A stretch of DNA of 43,917 nt from Microcystis wesenbergii FACHB-1317 (lineage in GTDB: Bacteria > Cyanobacteriota > Cyanobacteriia > Cyanobacteriales > Microcystaceae). Under the pieces are notes generated by a model, which saw nothing but the letters and a program-made list of their open reading frames with translations, ran no database searches and had not been told where the DNA came from. How positions within the stretch are numbered: the stretch's first letter is position 1; the number at the start of each line of letters is the position of its first letter. A program made the translations under genes and the position numbers. The stretch spans positions 1 to 43,917 of the forward strand of contig NZ_JACJQV010000115.1 of assembly GCF_014696875.1 (NCBI RefSeq), given 5' to 3'. Below are positions 1 to 6,304 of the stretch, in pieces.

Positions 1-612
1 GGCATTTCAGCCCTATTTCATGCCTAAACGTTTCGCACATTTATTACAAGTGTATTGACCTTGAGTCCCCTTGCCTAGTTTGGTATCGGGTGATACTAAA
101 CGTCGGGACATATAAACAGTTATAAGGTGGTCAGGGTTGACCTCTTAGATTCAGTCAGGGGACTGAAGACCTTACTAGGCGGTTATTTCGGGCATTTCAG
201 CCCTATTTCATGCCTAAACGTTTCGCACATTTATTACAAGTGTATTGACCTTGAGTCCCCTTGCCTAGTTTGGTATCGGGTGATACTAAACGTCGGGACA
301 TATAAACAGTTATAAGGTGGTCAGGGTTGACCTCTTAGATTCAGTCAGGGGACTGAAGACCTTACTAGGCGGTTATTTCGGGCATTTCAGCCCTATTTCA
401 TGCCTAAACGTTTCGCACATTTATTACAAGTGTATTGACCTTGAGTCCCCTTGCCTAGTTTGGTATCGGGTGATACTAAACGTCGGGACATATAAACAGT
501 TATAAGGTTGGTCAGGGTTGACCTCTTAGATTCAGTTAGGGGACTGAAGACCTTACTAGTCGGTTATTTCAGGTATTTCAGCCCTATTTCATGCCTAAAC
601 GTTTCGCACGTC
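1..612. repeat. 190-bp tandem repeat array (about 3.2 copies, cut by window edge)
   Basis: The same 190-bp unit starts at 1, 191 and 381; a diverged partial fourth copy starts near 572 after a 1-bp insertion. Copies one to three look essentially identical. Each unit can fold: hairpin 129-142 (stem GGTCA/TGACC, loop GGGT), hairpin 190-203 (GGGC/GCCC), hairpin 270-289 (8-bp stem, loop GGGT again). Two long-range pairings, 157-164 with 254-261 and 174-180 with 263-269, cross each other as in a pseudoknot. A 62-codon reading frame appears in each unit, but 190 is not a multiple of 3 and there is no good start site, so I regard the array as non-coding. The array begins outside the window, so the true copy number is unknown. 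Confidence 0.9.
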
Positions 613-661
613 TATTTTTAACTTGACGTAAGCGGTCAGGGATTGAGATAATCTAACAAGT

Positions 662-1405
662 ATGTACGACAATGAAATCCTAGACTCTAGCAACTCCTTA
701 AATAATCCTCTCGATGGGAGCGCTCTGGATCAAGCAGCGGAAATCCCCCCCGATCCAGAGGAAATGCTGTCATTGCTTACTTCTGCTCATGTCAGCGAGA
801 GAATGATCGCCGCCCGCGCCTTTTGTGAATTGCGTGATGAAAGAGCGATCGCCCCGTTACTAGAAATGTTAAACGATGTCTGTCCCCTAGTGCGTGTCAG
901 TGTCGCCTACGCTTTGGGCAGAAATCCCAGTCTTAACTCTGTGGAACCCTTAATCGATTTACTGGCCAGAGATTGGAATGGTTACGTCAGAAAAGGAGTA
1001 GTTTGGGCCCTGGGTAACTGTGGTGATCGCCGAGCGATCGAGCCTTTGGTTCATGCTCTTAAAACTGATATTTCGGCGGTGCGATTATGGGCCGCCAGTA
1101 GTTTGGCCCAGATTGCCAAGGTCAATTATGAAGATATCATCACCGTCTTGCCGCCTTTAATCGAAGGATTGCGCCGAGATTTAATCGCCGCAGTGCGGAG
1201 TAATTGCGCCTGGTCAATCGGTCAATTATGCCGAGAATTGCCCTTAAATGTGATTTATGCCACGGCGATCGATGCTTTGATCGAGGCCTTGGTGGAAGAT
1301 GAGGATTTAGGTGTCAAGGAGGATGCTAGGGGTGCTTTATTAAAAGTGGGCGACCCGAGAGGATTACAATTGATCGAGGAATTAGAGCTTGAAGGAATTA
1401 TCTAA
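662..1405 (+). CDS. HEAT-repeat protein (PBS-lyase HEAT-like)
   Basis: 247 residues. From about residue 35 to the end it is a chain of roughly 30-residue helical repeats of the form 'RAFCELRDERAIAPLLEML', 'VAYALGRNPSLNSVEPLIDLL', 'VVWALGNCGDRRAIEPLVHAL'. This is the HEAT-like pattern found in phycobilisome lyase relatives (CpcE, NblB) and in many cyanobacterial scaffolding proteins. The first 35 residues are acidic and low in complexity. No signal peptide or membrane segment is visible, so it is probably cytosolic and binds another protein. It overlaps the following ubiX gene by 17 bp, which suggests translational coupling. The precise partner cannot be told from sequence. A chromophore lyase role is possible, but no phycobiliprotein genes are nearby to support it. 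Confidence 0.85.
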   Translation: MYDNEILDSSNSLNNPLDGSALDQAAEIPPDPEEMLSLLTSAHVSERMIAARAFCELRDERAIAPLLEMLNDVCPLVRVSVAYALGRNPSLNSVEPLIDLLARDWNGYVRKGVVWALGNCGDRRAIEPLVHALKTDISAVRLWAASSLAQIAKVNYEDIITVLPPLIEGLRRDLIAAVRSNCAWSIGQLCRELPLNVIYATAIDALIEALVEDEDLGVKEDARGALLKVGDPRGLQLIEELELEGII

Positions 1406-2006
1406 ACCGCTAATTTTGGGTGTTACAGGGGCATCAGGACTGATTTATGCCGTCCGTACTCTCAAATATCTACTTTTAGCCGACTACACGATCGATCTAG
1501 TGGCCTCCAAATCAGCTTACACTGTCTGGCAAGCGGAAGATAATATGCGGATGCCGCCAGAACCGGAGCTACAAGAACAATTTTGGCGCGGCCAATGCGG
1601 GGTGATGGAGGGGGGAAAACTACGCTGTCATCGTTGGGGCGATGTGGGGGCAACGATCGCCAGTGGTTCCTATCGCACCCTTGGTATGGTAATTATTCCC
1701 TGTAGCATGAGTACAGTGGCCAAATTAGCGGGGGGGTTAAGTTCCGATTTGCTAGAAAGGGCGGCCGATGTGCAGATGAAGGAGGGCAGAAAATTGGTTG
1801 TAGTGCCGCGAGAAACCCCCTTGAGTTTAATTCATCTGCGTAATTTAACCACTTTAGCCGAGGCGGGCGTTAGAATCGTGCCAGCAATACCGGCATGGTA
1901 TCACCATCCCCAATCGATCGAGGATTTGGTCGATTTTGTCATCGCTCGTACCCTCGATCAGTTAGATATCGATTGTGTGGCCATTAATCGCTGGCAAGGA
2001 CATTAA
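1389..2006 (+). CDS. ubiX: UbiX-type flavin prenyltransferase
   Basis: 205 residues, the usual length for the family. UbiX transfers a dimethylallyl group to FMN, making the prenylated flavin cofactor used by UbiD decarboxylases; in cyanobacteria this is expected to serve quinone biosynthesis. Visible signatures are the N-terminal nucleotide-binding loop GVTGASG (residues 11-17), the CSMSTVAKLAGG segment, and the RETPLSLIHL segment that belongs to the active site of the family. The start is TTG at 1389, inside the end of the HEAT gene; GAGGA at 1376-1380 with an 8-base spacer supports it, and no in-frame ATG fits the conserved N-terminus. The 17-bp overlap makes it an operon partner of the upstream gene. 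Confidence 0.9.
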   Translation: MKELSKPLILGVTGASGLIYAVRTLKYLLLADYTIDLVASKSAYTVWQAEDNMRMPPEPELQEQFWRGQCGVMEGGKLRCHRWGDVGATIASGSYRTLGMVIIPCSMSTVAKLAGGLSSDLLERAADVQMKEGRKLVVVPRETPLSLIHLRNLTTLAEAGVRIVPAIPAWYHHPQSIEDLVDFVIARTLDQLDIDCVAINRWQGH

Positions 2007-2417
2007 CAGTTATCAGTTATCAGTTATCAGTTATCAGTGGGTAAGTTATCAGTTATCAGTGGGTAAGTTATCAGTTATCAGTTATCAGTTATCAGTGGGT
2101 AAGTTATCAGTTATCAGTGGGTAAGTTATCAGTTATCAGTTATCAGTTATCAGTGGGTAAGTTAAGCTAAACGGCTTTTACTTCGGATCACCGATATAGA
2201 CTCCAAAAGGGTTATAGCTATTGGATCATGCAGGTTAAGCGCCGTTTAGCTTATCAGTTATCAGTTATCAGTGGGTAAGTTATCAGTTATCAGATGTAAG
2301 TTTTAAGTTAATTAGTTAGTTAGTTATCTTTATCTTTATACCTGTTTACTGTTTACTGATCACTGTTTACTGATCACTGTTTACTGATCACTGATCACTG
2401 AATCAAGGGAGGTAAAA
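2007..2417. repeat. Heptamer-type tandem repeats between ubiX and the LapA-like gene
   Basis: No gene fits in this 411-bp gap. From 2009 to about 2162, and again from 2252 to about 2293, it is built from GTTATCA/AGTTATCAGT units interspersed with GGGTAAGTTATCAG. From 2345 to 2400 a second type (ACTGTTTACTGATC) takes over. An 87-bp inverted-repeat element interrupts the first block and is listed separately. Related TTATCAG, TGATCAC and GATTACT repeats recur in many other gaps of this window. Confidence 0.9.
2165..2251. mobile_element. 87-bp MITE with 11-bp terminal inverted repeats and TA duplication
   Basis: The left end AGCTAAACGGC (2165-2175) and right end GCCGTTTAGCT (2241-2251) are perfect inverted repeats. 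Each end is flanked by TA (2163-2164 and 2252-2253). Removing the element plus one TA restores GGGTAAGTTATCAG, the unit that surrounds it, so insertion into a pre-existing tandem repeat is directly visible. The element is too small to encode a protein. TA duplication is characteristic of IS630/Tc1-mariner-type transposases; the mobilising transposase is not in the window. Confidence 0.85.
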
Positions 2418-3032
2418 ATGGGCTGGATTATGGTCTTATTTGCGATCGCTATGGGCGGATTACTGATCTGGCAGAATCTGGGGGTGATCACTTTGGTCTT
2501 TTTTGGCGGTATTATGACGGTAAAACTGCCCCTAGCTGTCTGGGTGTTACTTTTCACCCTAGTGGGAATTATCAGTGGTTTAACCCTGCAATTTCTCTAT
2601 AGTTTTGGTCGTCCTTTGGCTGCCCCAAAAGCTTCCCCTCGTATAGCGAATAATCCTACAGTCCCACCCCCATCTCCCCGACCTACCTATATTCAGGATA
2701 CTACTCCGTCTGCACGGGGTAACGATTGGGAAAGAGATAGCGGTGATGATTGGAATTTTGATACACCCCCCGAAAAACCGACGACCATTCAGGATCGGGA
2801 AGAATTTCCGCCTAGGGTTGCCGATGAGGAAAAAGCGAATTTTGTCAAGCCTCCAGAGGACAGTTCTCAAACTGGCTCAGTTTATTCCTATAGTTACCGC
2901 ACGGCCAAACAGACTCGCGGGGAAAAGGCCGATCAAGTTTACGATGTCAATTATCGGATTATTATGCCCCCTGCTCAGGATGAAAACGAAGATCGGGAGG
3001 TAAACAAAGCGGATGAAGAAGAGTGGATTTAA
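2418..3032 (+). CDS. LapA-like (DUF1049) two-helix membrane protein
   Basis: 204 residues. Two N-terminal hydrophobic segments, about residues 3-30 and 36-62, are separated by a short turn. This is the arrangement of LapA/DUF1049 proteins, which in proteobacteria assist lipopolysaccharide assembly. The remaining 140 residues are hydrophilic, rich in Pro, Asp, Glu and Ser, and probably disordered in the cytosol. A strong ribosome site (GGGAGG, 2408-2413) precedes the ATG. The acidic tail is much longer than in the E. coli protein; cyanobacterial homologues commonly carry such tails. The role is inferred from the membrane domain only. It sits alone on its strand, 107 bp before ilvH, with repeats upstream. 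Confidence 0.65.
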   Translation: MGWIMVLFAIAMGGLLIWQNLGVITLVFFGGIMTVKLPLAVWVLLFTLVGIISGLTLQFLYSFGRPLAAPKASPRIANNPTVPPPSPRPTYIQDTTPSARGNDWERDSGDDWNFDTPPEKPTTIQDREEFPPRVADEEKANFVKPPEDSSQTGSVYSYSYRTAKQTRGEKADQVYDVNYRIIMPPAQDENEDREVNKADEEEWI

Positions 3033-3102
3033 TTTGACAGAGTAGAGGTTTCTACCCAAATAGCTCAGAGAAGACAAACTGTTCTGGCCTTGTCTCCTGT
3101 CT

Positions 3103-3108
3103 TACAAT
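3103..3108 (+). promoter_or_regulatory. Possible -10 box of ilvH
   Basis: TACAAT lies 32 bp upstream of the ilvH ATG. The hexamer 17 bp further upstream (TGTTCT, 3080-3085) matches a -35 only weakly. This is a sequence-pattern prediction with no further support. Confidence 0.4.
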
Positions 3109-3139
3109 GGTTAAATCTAGGTTGTGTAGATAGATCGCC

Positions 3140-3664
3140 ATGAAACACACATTATCCGTATTAGTTGAAGATGAAGCGGGAGTCTTAACCCGTATTGCTG
3201 GATTGTTTGCCCGTCGGGGCTTTAATATTGAAAGTCTGGCCGTGGGTCCGGCTGAACAAATGGGAGTTTCTCGCATTACGATGGTAGTACCAGGAGATGA
3301 GGACAGCATCGAACAGTTAACCAAACAACTTTACAAATTAATTAACGTCCTCAAGGTGCAGGATATCACCCAAACCCCCTGTGTGGAAAGGGAATTAATG
3401 CTGATTAAAGTTAATGCTACCGCCGAGCGCCGGGCCGAAGTGATCGAATTAGCGCAGGTATTCCGGGCGCGGATTGTGGATATTTCCGAGGAAACCCTGA
3501 CCATCGAAGTGGTGGGGGATCCGGGTAAAATGGTGGCGATTATGCAAATGCTGAATAAATTTGGCGTTCGCGAGGTGGCCCGTACCGGTAAAATTGCTCT
3601 GATTCGCGAGTCGGGAGTCAATACGGAATACCTCAAAGCTTTAGAGGCTAAAATGTCAATTTAG
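3140..3664 (+). CDS. ilvH: Acetolactate synthase small (regulatory) subunit
   Basis: 174 residues, normal for bacterial IlvH. The N-terminal ACT domain (about residues 3-77) begins [20 protein letters not shown] and contains the [11 protein letters not shown] and SRITMVV segments conserved in the family; the C-terminal dimerisation domain follows (about 83-170). The protein binds the catalytic subunit IlvB, raises its activity and confers feedback inhibition by valine in branched-chain amino acid synthesis. The catalytic gene is not next to it, as is common in cyanobacteria. The gene appears monocistronic, with its own -10-like element and a repeat-rich spacer downstream. Confidence 0.95.
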   Translation: MKHTLSVLVEDEAGVLTRIAGLFARRGFNIESLAVGPAEQMGVSRITMVVPGDEDSIEQLTKQLYKLINVLKVQDITQTPCVERELMLIKVNATAERRAEVIELAQVFRARIVDISEETLTIEVVGDPGKMVAIMQMLNKFGVREVARTGKIALIRESGVNTEYLKALEAKMSI

Positions 3665-3867
3665 GGATATTGGGTATGAATTGGGGTGTTAGGGTTTTAG
3701 GGTGTTAGGGTTTTAGGGTGTTGGGGTGATGGGGTGTTAGGGTGGTCACTGCGTGCGCGTTGCGGGGGGTGTTAGGGTGTTGGGGTTTTAGTTGAAATTC
3801 CCCACTCCCCACTTCCCCACTTCCCCACTTGCCTCTTGCCTTCAGAAGCTGATAACTGATAAAAACT
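3665..3867. repeat. GGGTGTTAG / CCCCACTTC low-complexity spacer
   Basis: The gap between ilvH and the FHA-PBP gene consists of degenerate repeats of GGGTGTTAGGGTTTTA (3683-3788) followed by CCCCACTTC repeats (3799-3830). The two halves are partly complementary, so a G-rich/C-rich hairpin is possible. No gene is visible. Confidence 0.75.
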
Positions 3868-6120
3868 ATGTCTAAGCAGTCGCCGAAAACCCAAATTAGT
3901 CAACTTGTCACCGTTGCCGTGCAGAAATTGCAAGGAAAGGTGAATTTTCAGGCGGTAAATCTCAAAAAAGGGGCGAGAGTTCCCGAATTACGCCTTAAAA
4001 ACGAGAATGGCAGCGGGGAAAGCAAATATCCCCTTATCGGCGATCGCTATTTGTTGGGTCGTAGTTCCAGTTCCTGTGATATTACTATCCGTAACACTGT
4101 GGTGAGTCAGATTCATTGTTCCCTGCAGCGTGACCCGAAAAATCCCCATAATTTCCTGCTCACAGATGAAAACTCCACCAACGGGGTTTATATGGGTAAA
4201 CGTCGTCTCAAAAGCCTTTCCCTGCGTCATGGTGATATCTTTACCCTGGCCCCCCCAGACTTAGCCAATTGTGTCACCATCTCCTACTACTGTCCCCCTC
4301 CCCTGTGGGCGCGACTTTTGCGCTATGGTTTCTATGGTGCGGGGGGTATTTTCGGTTTATTAGTTTTAGCGGTTATCTGGGAAAGTCGCAAAGTTAATGT
4401 TTATCCACTCCCTTCCGGGGTGAGCGGTCCGGTGGTGGTTTACCCTAGGGATGGTCAAACTCCCCTCAATCCCATTCGACAGGAAACTCACCGAGAATTA
4501 GATAATCTGGGCGATTTTTCTCCCTATTTGCCCAAGGCGGTTGTCGCTTCCGAAGATAGTCGTTTTTACTGGCATTTTGGGGTTGATCCTTTGGGGATTG
4601 TTCGGGCTGTTATGATTAATTGGCAAGGTCGGGGCATTCGTCAAGGGGCCAGCACCCTGACTCAACAGTTAGCGCGTAGTTTATTCCCCGAAGTCGGTCG
4701 CCAAAATACTGCCGATCGCAAACTCCGGGAGGCTGTGGTCGCTTTACAATTAGAAGCGGTCTATAGTAAGGATACAATTCTCAAAACCTATCTCAATCGA
4801 GTTTATCTCGGTCTGGCCGGTTACGGTTTTGAAGACGCGGCCCGCTTTTATTTCGATAAATCCGCCAGAGATTTAGATATCTCCGAGGCTGCTACTCTTG
4901 TGGCTATGTTACCCGCCCCGAATCGATTTAATCCCATTCAAGATTACGACACTTCCGTACAATTACGCAATCGTGTCATCGATCGCATGGCCCAATTAGG
5001 CATGATTTCCCCGGAAGCGGCGGCCAGCGCCCGCAGATCTCGCATTGAAATCAGTCCCCAAGCCAAAAAATCCCTATCTAGTACGATTGCACCATATTTT
5101 TATAGTTACGTTTTCGAGGAATTACAGGACCTTTTAGGCGAAGAAGTGGCCAAAGAGGGCAATTTTATCGTTGAAACCAGTTTAGACCGCCGGCTGCAAG
5201 CGATCGCAGAAAAAAGTTTAAAAAATAATGTCCTAAAGCAAGGACCCCGCTATCGATACTCCCAAGGGGCTTTAGTTACCCTAAACAGTCAAACTGGGGA
5301 AATTCTCGCTTTAGTCGGGGGAGTTGATTATCAAAAAAGCCAATTTAACCGCGCTATCCAAGCTAAACGTCAACCCGGTTCCACTTTTAAGGTATTTGCT
5401 TATGCTGCCGCCCTAGAACAGGGAATATCGCCCTATAAAACCTATACCTGCGCTGGACTCTCTTGGCAAGGACAAGCCTATTCTCCCTGTGAACGTAGTA
5501 GCGGGGGGGTCAATATGTTTCAAGGTTTAGCGCGATCGGAAAATAGTGTTGCCCTTCGCATTGCTCGCGAGGCAGGATTAAGTAATGTGGTCAATGTGGC
5601 GGAACGTTTGGGGGTGAAATCACCTTTAAATCCCGTACCGGGGCTAATTTTAGGGCAAAGCGAGGTAAATGTCTTGGAAATGACCGGCGCTTATGCGGTT
5701 TTTGACCATGGCGGGCGCTGGAATCGTCCCCACGCCATTAAACGCATTCTCGACGCTTCCGACTGTAAAAATGTGGAGGATTTGAGTACTTGTCGGGTTA
5801 TTTATGACTATGGCGACGATAGCGATAGAAATCAGCAGGTAATCTCCCCTAAAACCGCCGAAACGATGAATAGTTTATTGCGGGGGGTGATAACTAATGG
5901 TACAGGAGGCGCTGCTAGTATTGGCATGGGAGAAGCGGGTAAAACGGGAACTACGGATAATTATGTGGACCTCTGGTTTATCGGTTATCTTCCCCGTCGC
6001 GACTGGGTGACAGGCATTTGGTTAGGTAATGATAATAATTCTCCCACTGCGGGCAGTAGTCAACAGGCAGCCCGGTTATGGGGCGATTATCACCGTCAGT
6101 TAATCACTACACAAAACTAA
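3868..6120 (+). CDS. FHA-domain class A penicillin-binding protein (PBP1A type)
   Basis: 750 residues, in order: cytosolic FHA domain (about 54-128; GR 64-65, H83 and N105 in the phosphothreonine-binding loops), one membrane helix (about 150-171), glycosyltransferase family 51 domain with EDSRFYWH and QGASTLTQQLAR, then a penicillin-binding transpeptidase. The transpeptidase triad is complete: S505 in PGSTFK, S557-E-N559, and K692-T-G-T. It should polymerise and cross-link peptidoglycan outside the inner membrane. The FHA domain suggests control by a Ser/Thr kinase through a phosphothreonine partner (inference). Ordinary E. coli PBP1A has no FHA domain; cyanobacterial forms with it are known. 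A near-identical copy of residues 140-750 lies at 9508-11388. Downstream it faces the RTX gene across a shared terminator-like hairpin. Confidence 0.92.
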   Translation: MSKQSPKTQISQLVTVAVQKLQGKVNFQAVNLKKGARVPELRLKNENGSGESKYPLIGDRYLLGRSSSSCDITIRNTVVSQIHCSLQRDPKNPHNFLLTDENSTNGVYMGKRRLKSLSLRHGDIFTLAPPDLANCVTISYYCPPPLWARLLRYGFYGAGGIFGLLVLAVIWESRKVNVYPLPSGVSGPVVVYPRDGQTPLNPIRQETHRELDNLGDFSPYLPKAVVASEDSRFYWHFGVDPLGIVRAVMINWQGRGIRQGASTLTQQLARSLFPEVGRQNTADRKLREAVVALQLEAVYSKDTILKTYLNRVYLGLAGYGFEDAARFYFDKSARDLDISEAATLVAMLPAPNRFNPIQDYDTSVQLRNRVIDRMAQLGMISPEAAASARRSRIEISPQAKKSLSSTIAPYFYSYVFEELQDLLGEEVAKEGNFIVETSLDRRLQAIAEKSLKNNVLKQGPRYRYSQGALVTLNSQTGEILALVGGVDYQKSQFNRAIQAKRQPGSTFKVFAYAAALEQGISPYKTYTCAGLSWQGQAYSPCERSSGGVNMFQGLARSENSVALRIAREAGLSNVVNVAERLGVKSPLNPVPGLILGQSEVNVLEMTGAYAVFDHGGRWNRPHAIKRILDASDCKNVEDLSTCRVIYDYGDDSDRNQQVISPKTAETMNSLLRGVITNGTGGAASIGMGEAGKTGTTDNYVDLWFIGYLPRRDWVTGIWLGNDNNSPTAGSSQQAARLWGDYHRQLITTQN

Positions 6121-6244
6121 TGCCAATAGTTCTGAAGCTCAGACCCATTTTAACGGTCTATCCTTAAGATTAGTGGAATCAACCACAAAGACACAAAGGA
6201 CACAAAGATTAGGTTTGTTAATTCTTCTTCCCATCTAATCAAAA

Positions 6245-6277
6245 TTGGGTGGGTTGCGCTACCGCTAACCCACCCAA
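6245..6277. terminator. Hairpin between convergent PBP and RTX genes
   Basis: TTGGGTGGGTT (6245-6255) and AACCCACCCAA (6267-6277) form a perfect 11-bp stem with an 11-base loop. It lies between the 3' ends of two convergent genes, so it may stop transcription from both sides, although no strong T-run follows. The same GGGTTGCGCTACCGCTAACCC motif is a dispersed repeat in cyanobacteria, and a relative lies at 39425-39491. It may therefore be a repeat that also serves as terminator. Confidence 0.5.
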
Positions 6278-6304
6278 CTGGACTACTTCATTGGGGAGAT
6301 GAAG

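Noticed and set aside
127-505. Two identical 62-codon frames in the 190-bp repeats
   Set aside because: They begin with GTG without a ribosome site, the unit length is not a multiple of 3, and the composition is that of the repeat; better explained as non-coding.
1-612. CRISPR array
   Set aside because: Units are 190 bp and nearly identical throughout; there are no short repeats with unique spacers and no cas genes.
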